Part shown: positions 1 through 6,361 of the stretch, in pieces
How positions within the stretch are numbered: position 1 is the first letter of the stretch
Layout of the letters: each line of letters begins with the position of its first letter
Assembly: GCA_030830245.1 (NCBI GenBank)
Contig: JAURNJ010000041.1
Span: forward strand, 1-11,471
Length of the DNA: 11,471 bases
Source: Novosphingobium sp.
GTDB lineage: Bacteria; Pseudomonadota; Alphaproteobacteria; Sphingomonadales; Sphingomonadaceae
Direction: 5' to 3'
Notes under the pieces: model-generated
What the model saw: only the letters and a program-made list of their open reading frames with translations
Database searches by the model: none
What the model was told of the DNA's origin: nothing
Position numbers and translations under genes: made by a program

Positions 1-1300
1 CCTGCAGCGCGTGGGCATAGACCAGCGCCGGATCGACCTGCCAGCCGCCGCTCGGTGTCCACTTCGGCGTGGGAAAGCGCGTGGCCGGCTCCGGCTTGGC
101 GCCCAGCGGCGCGTTGTAGCTCATCCACAGTTGCGTCGAGGGCAGGCCAAGATCGCGGGCCAGCCGGGTCAACGGCTCATAGAGCGTGGGATCACCGATG
201 CGGGCCTGATGGCGAAGCACTTCGTCGGCAAGGCTGTCTTCGCCGATTTCGGCCAGACCAACCGCGACGCGGACATTGTTCACGCCGCGCAGTTTCTGCC
301 AGTCGGCCTTGGTGAAATCCGCCTCAGCATGATGTTCGGGCAGCTTCATGCCAAGCTGTTCGGCAGCCAGCATGCCATAGAACGTCTCGTCGTTGCGCGC
401 GGCATAGCGCAGCGCGGCGCTGGCCTGTTCCGGACGGCGGCAGCGGATCGCTGCGCGCGAGCGCCAGTAATGCCCGGCCGCGGCCAGTTCCGGATTGGTT
501 GCGAGCGTGCCCGCCTGATGAAAGGCGGCATTGGCGCCGTCACAGTCGTCAAGCCGCCAAGCAGCCAGGCCTGCGGTCCACCAGGCTTCGGCTACCCATG
601 CGCCGCTGCCCTGCGTCGCCAGCTGGGCGAGGCGATAGGCTTCGGCGTCCTTGTTTTCGATGTAGAAGCTCCAGGCGATGCGCTGGCGCCATTCGGCGCG
701 CGCTGCTGGGCTGAGGCCAGAATCGACCCCGTCGAGCAATTGCTGCGCACCCAGCGGATCGTCGGCCTTGATCCTGCCAAGGATGCTGTCGGCAATCGCG
801 GCGGGCATGGTGCCGTCGTTGGTGCCGGCAGGGCGGATGCGCTTGGGGATCGAGGCGAGCCGCTGGAAACGCTGCTCGGTGGGCAGGGCCGGGAGCGCGG
901 TTGCGCCGCGCTTGCTGGCCAGCGCCGCGATCCGCTCGGCATTGGGATGATCGGTGCCGCTCGCCAGCCATGCCTCAAGCTCCGGCAGTTCGATCTTGGG
1001 CGAGCCGGAGGCAAGGAAGTATTCCGCCTTGGCGTGCTGCTGCAAGGGTCCGTCGCTGCGCTGGCCGAGCAGGTCCTGCACCCGCTTCCAGTCCTTACGG
1101 TCGACCGCGCCTCGGACTTCGCGATAATATTCGCGGTCCGACTGGGAGAGCACCGAAGGGACTTCGCTGCGATCCGCGCGGCCACGGAAATAGTCGACAG
1201 CAGCGCTGTTCGCCATGGCCGGTGCCGATGACAGGGCAAGCGCACCCAGCGCCGTGGCCAATGTCAGGCTTTTCGAAAAGCGGAGAGAGGGCAGTGCCAT
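1..1300 (-). CDS. Secreted lytic murein transglycosylase, 3'-truncated by the window edge
   Basis: The reading frame starts at ATG 1298-1300 and stays open to base 1, giving 433 residues without a stop. Residues 1-30 form a Sec signal peptide: basic n-region (R7, K10), hydrophobic core around 12-24, and an A-P-A-M-A cleavage motif before N31. The rest is a helical, Ala-rich repeat region with several W/Y-containing pairs, like the superhelical U-domain of Slt70-type enzymes. The visible end, DPALVYAHALQ, is where the catalytic SLT domain opens; the catalytic Glu would follow just outside. The enzyme should cleave the MurNAc-GlcNAc bond of peptidoglycan in the periplasm, leaving 1,6-anhydro-MurNAc ends. 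An AGGA Shine-Dalgarno (complement of 1305-1308) sits just before the ATG, and the upstream UDG-like gene ends only 14 nt away, so the two are probably co-transcribed. The family call rests on overall architecture and the start of the SLT domain, since the active site is not visible. Confidence 0.85.
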   Translation of the reverse strand, partial: MALPSLRFSKSLTLATALGALALSSAPAMANSAAVDYFRGRADRSEVPSVLSQSDREYYREVRGAVDRKDWKRVQDLLGQRSDGPLQQHAKAEYFLASGSPKIELPELEAWLASGTDHPNAERIAALASKRGATALPALPTEQRFQRLASIPKRIRPAGTNDGTMPAAIADSILGRIKADDPLGAQQLLDGVDSGLSPAARAEWRQRIAWSFYIENKDAEAYRLAQLATQGSGAWVAEAWWTAGLAAWRLDDCDGANAAFHQAGTLATNPELAAAGHYWRSRAAIRCRRPEQASAALRYAARNDETFYGMLAAEQLGMKLPEHHAEADFTKADWQKLRGVNNVRVAVGLAEIGEDSLADEVLRHQARIGDPTLYEPLTRLARDLGLPSTQLWMSYNAPLGAKPEPATRFPTPKWTPSGGWQVDPALVYAHALQ

Positions 1301-1314
1301 AAATTCCTGTCGTA

Positions 1315-2067
1315 TCACGCCGTCATTTCTAGCCACGCCTGCCAGATCGGGGCCTTCCAGCGCGGCTGTTGGAGCAGCGCGGCGAGGCTTCGGCAGGCAA
1401 GCATCGGAACATTCAGGTCTTCATGGTTAAATTTTCGCAAATCGGCAGGCGCTTGAGGCGGAACGTGGCCGATTAGCGGCAGAACGGTTGTTCCGAACGC
1501 GACGAGCCGTTTTGGCGCGACCAGTGTGAGGTGCCTTTGCAGCACTTGACCCATGCCGGAGGAGGCGATTCTGCCCCAGTCCGCGCCGGGGAGATGGCGG
1601 GGCAGGGCGCTGGCGAAATAGACCTGTTCGGGGTCCAGCCCGAAGGCAGCGAGCATGGCCTTAAGCAGTCGGCCTTCCGGCCCGCTAAGCAGGGTGTCGC
1701 TGTCTTCCCGCTCGGGCTCGGGAACGATCACCATGAGTTCCGCACCTGCGGGACCGCGCGGAGCAACCCTGCGGCCGAGTGCGCCATCGGCCAGCGTCGG
1801 CTCGTTCATCCACCACTGGGCAAAGGCATCGAGCGAGTTGGGCAGGGATGAAAGATCGAGACTGGGCGCCTGTGGCTCGGGAGCAGGCGCAACAGCCGGT
1901 TTGCGAACCGGTTCGCGTTCTTCTGCCAAAAGCTGCTGGGGAGGCTCTGGCGCGGCAAGCCATGACACGGGCTCATCCAAAAAGGCGCAATCGACCCCGG
2001 CATCGCGCCACCAATCGAGCGCACCGACAATCGCCTCTTTCAGCGCAGGATTTTGGGCCATACCCAT
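1315..2067 (-). CDS. Divergent uracil-DNA glycosylase superfamily protein
   Basis: 250 residues if translation begins at ATG 2067; a second ATG at 2061 (MAQNPAL) is equally plausible, as neither has a strong Shine-Dalgarno. The N-terminal part has a short helical start (ALKEAIVGALDWWRDAGVD) and a Pro/Glu/Ala-rich linker at about 40-75. The C-terminal half has the spacing of family 4/5-like UDGs: a beta strand ending in a loop (LMVIVPEPERED), a G-x-x-G-x-L-L segment (SGPEGRLLKAML), DPEQVYFASALPRHLP, and a strand PKRLVAFGTTVLPLIG. The usual GEAPG motif of family 4 is absent and only two cysteines are present, so the 4Fe-4S cluster of family 4 cannot form. It may therefore be a non-catalytic or altered DNA-repair homologue. 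From memory, other sphingomonads carry a similar gene ahead of a lytic transglycosylase. The stop lies 14 nt before that gene's start. Superfamily is fairly sure; activity is not. Confidence 0.75.
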   Translation of the reverse strand: MGMAQNPALKEAIVGALDWWRDAGVDCAFLDEPVSWLAAPEPPQQLLAEEREPVRKPAVAPAPEPQAPSLDLSSLPNSLDAFAQWWMNEPTLADGALGRRVAPRGPAGAELMVIVPEPEREDSDTLLSGPEGRLLKAMLAAFGLDPEQVYFASALPRHLPGADWGRIASSGMGQVLQRHLTLVAPKRLVAFGTTVLPLIGHVPPQAPADLRKFNHEDLNVPMLACRSLAALLQQPRWKAPIWQAWLEMTA

Positions 2068-2103
2068 CGTGCGGTCTTGACCTGCCCTTTCGCACCAATC
2101 AAG

Positions 2104-2123
2104 GCGGTTCTTCGAAAAACCGC
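2104..2123. promoter_or_regulatory. Near-perfect palindrome in the divergent intergenic region (candidate operator)
   Basis: The 20-mer GCGGTTCTTCGAAAAACCGC equals its own reverse complement except at one symmetric pair of positions (7 and 14). It lies in the 96-bp gap between the divergently transcribed UDG-like and ETF-QO genes, 40 nt before the ETF-QO start and 36 nt before the UDG-like start. Such symmetry suits a dimeric repressor site, but the same bases could form a GCGGTT/AACCGC hairpin in the ETF-QO leader. No regulator gene is adjacent, so the binder is unknown. Confidence 0.4.
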
Positions 2124-2163
2124 GTGAATGCGCGGCAGCAGGACGTAACAGCGGGACAAGACC

Positions 2164-3816
2164 ATGAGTGAACGCGAATCCATGCCCTATGACGTCGTGA
2201 TCGTCGGCGGCGGCCCGGCCGGGCTTTCGACGGCGATCCGGCTCAAGCAGGTCAATCCGGAGCTATCGGTCTGCCTTCTTGAAAAAGGCTCGGAGATCGG
2301 GGCGCACATCCTGTCTGGGGCGACAGTCGATCCCAAGGCGCTCGACGAGCTGCTGCCGGACTGGCGCGAGGATGGCTGCCCACTCGCCGAAACACCGGTG
2401 ACAGACAACTGGCACTGGCACATGACCAAGAAGGGCAAGTTCCCGCTGCCGCACATCATCCAGCCGCCTTTCATGTCGAATGACGGGAATTACACCGGCT
2501 CGCTGGGCAACCTGTGCCGCTGGCTGGCGGAAAAGGCCGAAGAACTGGAAATCGAGATTTTCCCCGGTTTTCCGGCTGCGGAAGTGCTCTACGACGAACA
2601 GGGCCGCGTCTATGGCGTAGCCACCGGCGACATGGGCGTTGCCAAGGACGGCAGCCACAAGGGCGATTACCAGCCGGGCATGGAGCTGCACGGAAAATAT
2701 ACCGTATTTTGCGAGGGCGCACGCGGACACCTCACAAAGCAGTTGAAGGCGCAGTTCAACCTCGAGGCCGATTGCGAGCCGCAAATCTACGGCATCGGCA
2801 TCAAGGAACTGTGGGACATCGACCCGGACAAGCATCACGCCGGTCGCGTTATCCACACCCAGGGCTGGCCCATGTCGGAGAGCGACAGTTGGGGCGGCGG
2901 GTTCCTCTATCATCAAGCGAACAACCAGGTGGCGATCGGCTTTGTCACCGCGCTCGATTACAAGAACCCCTACGTCTTCCCGTTCGAGGAATTCCAGCGC
3001 TGGAAGCAGCACCCTGACATTCGCCACTATCTCGAAGGCGGCAAACGCGTCGCCTATGGCGCGCGCGTCATCAACGAGGGCGGCTGGCAATCGGTGCCAA
3101 AACTGTGCTTCCCCGGCGGCGTGCTCGCAGGCTGTTCGGCGGGCTTCGTCAACGTGCCGCGCATCAAGGGTTCGCACACAGCGATGAAGAGCGGAATGCT
3201 TGCTGCCGAGGCCATTGCCGCGGCGATTGCCGCGGATCGCGAGCATGACGAACTGGCTGAATACGAGGCCGCCGTACGCGAAAGCTGGATCGCAAAGGAA
3301 CTGAAGCTGGTCCAGAACGCCGAACCGATGGTCGCCAAGTGGGGCGGCGAACTGGGCACGGTGCTCGCCGGAGCGGACATGTGGCTGCGCACCCTGTTCG
3401 GCTTTGGACTGTGGAAGCCGATGAAGCATCACCCCGATTACACCGCTACCGGGCGGGCCGATCTCTACCAGCCGATCGCCTATCCCAAGCCCGATGGCGA
3501 AATCACCTTCGACCGGCTTACTTCGGTCGCCTTCTCGTTCACCAACCACGAGGAGGACCAGCCGTGCCACCTTGTGCTGAAGGACGAGGACTATCCGTTG
3601 CGCGAGGAACTGCCAGTCTATGGCGGGCCATCGACGCGATACTGCCCGGCGGGCGTCTACGAATATGTCGACGATGAGGCGAGCGGCGGCAAACGCTTCC
3701 AGATCAATTCGCAGAATTGCGTCCACTGCAAGACCTGCGACATCAAGGATCCGGGGCAGATGATCAACTGGACCGCGCCCGAGGGCGGGGGCGGGCCGAA
3801 TTATCCGAACATGTAA
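2164..3816 (+). CDS. Electron transfer flavoprotein-ubiquinone oxidoreductase (ETF-QO)
   Basis: 550 residues, the usual length for bacterial ETF-QO. The protein takes electrons from reduced ETF, which is fed by acyl-CoA and other flavin-linked dehydrogenases, and passes them to ubiquinone at the inner membrane. An FAD-binding Rossmann motif opens the protein (VVIVGGGPAG, glycines 15, 17, 20), followed by the ETF-QO-type LEKGSEIGAHILSGA segment. The C-terminus carries the 4Fe-4S ferredoxin-like module: C494 in YCPAGVYEY, then C519, C522 and C525 in NCVHCKTC, followed by DIKDPGQMINW, which is diagnostic for the family. The start at 2164 has a modest GGGAC upstream; a second Met at residue 7 (MPYDVV, base 2182) would also leave the FAD motif intact. 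It is transcribed away from the UDG-like gene across a 96-bp gap with a palindrome. ETF alpha and beta subunit genes are not in the window. Confidence 0.96.
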   Translation: MSERESMPYDVVIVGGGPAGLSTAIRLKQVNPELSVCLLEKGSEIGAHILSGATVDPKALDELLPDWREDGCPLAETPVTDNWHWHMTKKGKFPLPHIIQPPFMSNDGNYTGSLGNLCRWLAEKAEELEIEIFPGFPAAEVLYDEQGRVYGVATGDMGVAKDGSHKGDYQPGMELHGKYTVFCEGARGHLTKQLKAQFNLEADCEPQIYGIGIKELWDIDPDKHHAGRVIHTQGWPMSESDSWGGGFLYHQANNQVAIGFVTALDYKNPYVFPFEEFQRWKQHPDIRHYLEGGKRVAYGARVINEGGWQSVPKLCFPGGVLAGCSAGFVNVPRIKGSHTAMKSGMLAAEAIAAAIAADREHDELAEYEAAVRESWIAKELKLVQNAEPMVAKWGGELGTVLAGADMWLRTLFGFGLWKPMKHHPDYTATGRADLYQPIAYPKPDGEITFDRLTSVAFSFTNHEEDQPCHLVLKDEDYPLREELPVYGGPSTRYCPAGVYEYVDDEASGGKRFQINSQNCVHCKTCDIKDPGQMINWTAPEGGGGPNYPNM

Positions 3817-3883
3817 TCTGGCGCTGCGGCAGGGCATAACCGCCCTGTTGGGCCTTTGCCTGTTCGTCGCAGGAGGAGAGGCT

Positions 3884-5155
3884 ATGGCCAAAGACGATTT
3901 TGCTGCCCTGAAGGCACGTACGGCGCAACTGATTGCGGCACATGATGCGGCAGAGGCAGAGCGGCAAAAGGCGCAGGAAGCGGCCTGGCTGGCGCAATCG
4001 CGCGCGCTCACCGATGCGCAACGTACGGCGAACAAGGCGAAAGTCGAGGAAGCGGGCGCGCTTCTCAAGGCCGACAAATGCGCCGAAGCCGAAGCGGTCT
4101 ATCGCGCCGTTCTCGCCGTCGATCATCTCGACCTGCCAGCGCGGTCCGGCCTCGGTCAGTGCCTCGCGAAACAAGGCAAGCTTGCCGAAGCGGCGCGCGA
4201 GTTCACCCTCGTCACCACGCTGCCGCTTGCCGACGAGGCTTGGCGCATGGTCAGGACCATGGCCATGGTCGGCATGCAGACCTTGCCGCCGCCCGCCGAT
4301 CCCCGCATCGCAGAGCCTTCGGTGGTGTTTTCCGCCGAGGACAAGCCGACCGAATTTCGCGACGCTCCCTATGCGCCGGAAATGGTGGTCGTTCCCGCAG
4401 GCGAATTCACCATGGGATCGCCAGAGGGAGAGACTTTCCGACTGCCCAACGAGCAGCAGCACCGCGTGCGGATCGCCTATCCGCTGGCCATGACGAAATA
4501 CAACGTGACTCGCGCCGAGTTTGCAAAGTTCGTCGCCGAAACGGGGTATGCAGCCAAAGGCTGCAACCTCGAAGGCGTGGGGGGCATGAAATGGGAGCCC
4601 GATGGCGACTGGCGCACACCGGGCTACGAACAAACCGACGATCATCCCGTCGCCTGCATAAATTTCCACGACGCCACCGCCTATGCCGAGTGGCTGAGCG
4701 GCAAGACCGGGCGACGCTATCGCATTCCCAGTGAGGCCGAATGGGAGCACGCCATGCGCGGCGGTACCTCCACTGCCTATTACTGGGGCGAGAAGTGGGA
4801 GCCGGGGCGCGCCAATGTCGACGGACAGCCGGGCCAGCCGGGCGGGCGCTCGACCACGCCGGGCGGCACGTTCCCGCCCAATCCGTTTGGCCTTTACGAC
4901 ATGGCGGGCAATGTCTGGGTCTGGCTCGCCGACTGCTACAACGCCAGCTACAACGGCGCACCCAGCGACGGATCGGCATGGATGAGCGGCAATTGCGCCC
5001 TGCGGATGCGTCGATCCGGCTCGTGGTTCAATATCGAGCAGGTGATCGAGGGCGACTATCGCCAGCCGGGCCGGCTGCGTTCGGCGAGCCGCTTCGCCTC
5101 GATGCCGTCGCTGCGCTATTCGAGCTTCGGTTTCAGGCTGGTACGCGATTTGTAA
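3884..5155 (+). CDS. FGE/SUMF1-fold protein with N-terminal helical/TPR-like region, lacking the FGE active-site cysteines
   Basis: 423 residues from ATG 3884, chosen because AGGAGG at 3871-3876 sits 7 nt upstream. Residues about 3-55 form a charged Ala/Gln/Glu/Lys helix (probable coiled coil). About 50-112 resemble tetratricopeptide repeats (KCAEAEAVYRAVLAVDHLDLPARSGLG...). From about 165 to the end is an FGE-sulfatase domain: MVVVPAGEFTMGSPEGE, MTKYNVTRAEFAKFV, RIPSEAEWEHAMRGG, GLYDMAGNVWVW (near 342), RSGSW (377-381) and a terminal FGFRLVRDL. True formylglycine-generating enzymes have two copper-binding cysteines between GGS and the terminal GFR; none are here, so sulfatase maturation is unlikely. 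It may be a binding or scaffold protein or another enzyme of the SUMF1/EgtB/PvdO group. In frame upstream of the ATG lies a signal-peptide-like stretch, so the true product may be periplasmic. It follows ETF-QO by 67 nt on the same strand. Confidence 0.85.
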   Translation: MAKDDFAALKARTAQLIAAHDAAEAERQKAQEAAWLAQSRALTDAQRTANKAKVEEAGALLKADKCAEAEAVYRAVLAVDHLDLPARSGLGQCLAKQGKLAEAAREFTLVTTLPLADEAWRMVRTMAMVGMQTLPPPADPRIAEPSVVFSAEDKPTEFRDAPYAPEMVVVPAGEFTMGSPEGETFRLPNEQQHRVRIAYPLAMTKYNVTRAEFAKFVAETGYAAKGCNLEGVGGMKWEPDGDWRTPGYEQTDDHPVACINFHDATAYAEWLSGKTGRRYRIPSEAEWEHAMRGGTSTAYYWGEKWEPGRANVDGQPGQPGGRSTTPGGTFPPNPFGLYDMAGNVWVWLADCYNASYNGAPSDGSAWMSGNCALRMRRSGSWFNIEQVIEGDYRQPGRLRSASRFASMPSLRYSSFGFRLVRDL

Positions 5156-5495
5156 GGCAGGGCGACTTTCCGGATTGTCCAGTTTCGTCGCGCTATCGAA
5201 GGGTTCTTAATGACAGAAATGTTGGGGGAAGCGGACGTTAGCCCCATTACGCAACGGTCTTCTCAGTGACGATCTGGATGGTCTGAGTTCAAACAGGCAG
5301 TCATCTTCATTCGTGGCGTGCCGGTTTGGGCCAGGGCCTTGTAATCGCCCTGCGTCATGACCATCTATAGATCAGCTACCAGTCGCAATCGACGGTCTTA
5401 GGCATTCATTCAACAGATGCCACCTCCTTCAGTTCCGCCTCCTAGCCGCAGTGCGGCCTTCCCGGTCGGCTGCTCTTTTCCTGAAGGAACTTCCA
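5156..5495 (+). other. Non-coding gap and leader upstream of the cold-shock-like gene
   Basis: About 340 bases without a convincing gene and lower in GC than the flanking genes. It contains two small palindromes, GTCATGAC (5354-5361) and ATCTATAGAT (5363-5372). The last 75 bases look like a structured 5' leader: a run containing TCCTTCAG (5425-5432), a GCCGCA-G-TGCGGC inverted repeat (5445-5457), and a GAAGGAA Shine-Dalgarno (5483-5489). No clear sigma70 or EcfG-type promoter could be fixed by eye. A 33-codon minus-strand ORF (5263-5364) is present but has no ribosome site. Confidence 0.5.
5425..5489 (+). promoter_or_regulatory. Possible Shine-Dalgarno-sequestering leader of the cold-shock-like gene
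   Basis: TCCTTCAG at 5425-5432 is the exact reverse complement of CTGAAGGA at 5481-5488, which contains most of the Shine-Dalgarno of the following gene. An overlapping alternative pairs AGTTCC (5431-5436) with GGAACT (5486-5491). The 48 intervening bases include the GCCG-CAGTG-CGGC hairpin. Such a fold would hide the ribosome site, as in RNA thermometers or cold-shock leaders. This is inferred from base complementarity alone; the transcription start is unknown. Confidence 0.3.
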
Positions 5496-5774
5496 ATGAC
5501 CGATTTCGGCACGATCAAGAGCTATGATACCGGCAATGGTGCCGGCACGATAACTCCCGAGAAGGGAGGCGATGCCCTTCCGTTTCGCAAGTCGGCCTTG
5601 CAACAGCAAGGTCAGGAACCGAAGCAGGACCAGCGCTACACCTACGATGTGAAGAACGGCGATGACGGCAATCGATATGCCGTCAACATGCAGGCACAGG
5701 GCGAAGCTCAGAGTCAAAAGGCTCCTGGCAGTTCCAGCATATTGAAGGAACAGGCCAGCAAGCAGCAGGGTTGA
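5496..5774 (+). CDS. Cold-shock-domain-like small protein with degenerate RNA-binding motifs
   Basis: 92 residues from ATG 5496, with GAAGGAA ending 6 nt upstream. An upstream in-frame non-ATG start at 5451 is rejected because it lacks such a site. Residues 1-68 follow the CspA pattern of a five-stranded OB barrel: FGTIKSYDTGNGAGTITPEKGGDALPFRKSAL, then a Q-rich loop, then QRYTYDVKNGDDGNRYAVNMQ. The nucleic-acid-binding aromatic residues are largely gone: the KWFN start is KSYD, RNP1 KGFGFI is NGAGTI, and RNP2 VFVH is ALPF. The C-terminal 25 residues are a polar Gln/Ser/Lys tail. It may still bind single-stranded nucleic acid weakly, or have taken another role. It stands alone, bounded by a long leader and a strong downstream hairpin. 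The fold assignment is likely; the role is unknown. Confidence 0.75.
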   Translation: MTDFGTIKSYDTGNGAGTITPEKGGDALPFRKSALQQQGQEPKQDQRYTYDVKNGDDGNRYAVNMQAQGEAQSQKAPGSSSILKEQASKQQG

Positions 5775-5786
5775 TCCAGATGCGAC

Positions 5787-5812
5787 AGCCGGGGGCACAA
5801 GGGCCCCCGGCT
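5787..5812 (+). terminator. Perfect 10-bp GC hairpin after the cold-shock-like gene
   Basis: AGCCGGGGGC and GCCCCCGGCT are perfect inverted repeats around a 6-nt loop (ACAAGG), 12 nt after the stop. The T-tract is missing (TTCGCCACC follows), so it may be a weak terminator or a 3' end-protecting stem; the position suits the end of a monocistronic message. Confidence 0.6.
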
Positions 5813-5841
5813 TCGCCACCCGCCAAAAGACGGAGAGCGAA

Positions 5842-6018
5842 ATGAACGTCAATCAACTGCTTCACGATCACCAGATCGCCCTCATCAACGCCGGGAACGG
5901 GCAAATCGAATATAGTGGTCAGGGGTTTCGCATAGTTCGCCATTACGCGAAACGGATCGCGCGGCTGCGTTCGGAGCTTGGCGTGCGGCAGTATTGGCTT
6001 ACCCATGCGATATCTTAA
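5842..6018 (+). CDS. Small hypothetical protein, 58 aa
   Basis: An ORF of 58 codons from ATG 5842 to TAA 6016-6018, preceded by GGAGAG at about 7 nt. The product begins MNVNQLLHDHQIALINAG and ends in a basic helix (HYAKRIARLRSELGV) with an aromatic-containing tail. It has no signal peptide or membrane segment. The N-terminal LLHDHQIALINA and the later YAKRIARLR segment look like two amphipathic helices joined by a turn. I do not recognise the family with certainty, though similar short proteins seem to occur in sphingomonads. It begins 30 nt after the GC hairpin and its last 14 nt overlap the start of the next ORF, which suggests translational coupling. A cytoplasmic location is likely; the function is unknown. 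Confidence 0.6.
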   Translation: MNVNQLLHDHQIALINAGNGQIEYSGQGFRIVRHYAKRIARLRSELGVRQYWLTHAIS

Positions 6019-6358
6019 AGCTGGGGTGGTGATCGCCGGAATGGCGTTGCTCTTGACAATGGGCGGTGCCCTGCTCTGGAATTTCGCTCCGAGGCAAAAT
6101 TTTCAGGGCCTTCCGACAAGCGCGCACGCAAGCGTGGCAGGCCATGTGCCGGGCTCGCTAGGAAGGGAAAGGCATATGATGCTCCTCGAAGCAACGCGCC
6201 AGTTCAAGGAGCGCGGCGTTAATGTCTCCCAGGAAATCGCTGACGGCACACAACTTGCCCCGGTGACATTCTTGAACGGAAAGCTCGAACGTCAGGGCGC
6301 GAAGTGGCGAGTGCGCAGCACAAATGGTCAAGCTGCGGACATATATGAGATATCCTGA
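6005..6358 (+). CDS. Hypothetical membrane-anchored or exported protein, 117 aa
   Basis: 117 codons from ATG 6005 to TGA 6356-6358. A TTG at 5978 in the same frame is less likely because it would add a non-hydrophobic stub before the signal anchor. Residues 4-27 (LKAGVVIAGMALLLTMGGALLWNF) form one membrane-spanning helix preceded by basic residues, so the remainder should be outside the cytoplasmic membrane. The soluble part has a helix at about 55-75 (MMLLEATRQFKERGVNVSQEIADG) and a final beta-rich piece (PVTFLNGKLERQGAKWRVRSTN). The start lies inside the end of the preceding 58-aa ORF and has no clear Shine-Dalgarno, which fits coupled translation. I do not recognise the family. GC content is below that of the flanking housekeeping genes. 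Confidence 0.55.
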   Translation: MRYLKAGVVIAGMALLLTMGGALLWNFAPRQNFQGLPTSAHASVAGHVPGSLGRERHMMLLEATRQFKERGVNVSQEIADGTQLAPVTFLNGKLERQGAKWRVRSTNGQAADIYEIS

Positions 6359-6361
6359 CAT

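Noticed and set aside
11..1231. 406-codon open frame on the plus strand
   Set aside because: Antisense to the lytic transglycosylase, which has a signal peptide, ribosome site and SLT-domain start; the plus-strand translation is low-complexity Arg/Gly/Ala.
3830..3847. CAGGGC/GCCCTG hairpin after ETF-QO as a terminator
   Set aside because: Only 6 bp with no T-tract, and it lies inside the signal-peptide-like coding stretch, so its bases may be explained by coding.
2263..4077. 604-codon open frame on the minus strand
   Set aside because: It lies antisense to ETF-QO and the start of the FGE-fold gene, both strongly supported by motifs. Long antisense frames are common at high GC, and the translation shows no recognisable domain.
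3764..4750. 328-codon minus-strand open frame
   Set aside because: Antisense to the FGE-fold domain motifs; no ribosome site or domain.
5263..5364. 33-codon minus-strand ORF (MVMTQGDYKALAQTG...)
   Set aside because: Looks protein-like, but it is short, has no Shine-Dalgarno and matches no family I know; not enough to call a gene.
5354..5372. Adjacent palindromes GTCATGAC and ATCTATAGAT
   Set aside because: Short enough to arise by chance and not placed next to a defined promoter.
5442..5852. 136-codon minus-strand frame with hydrophobic stretches
   Set aside because: Hydrophobicity comes from the complement of the polar cold-shock-like gene; it also runs through the GC hairpin and lacks a ribosome site.
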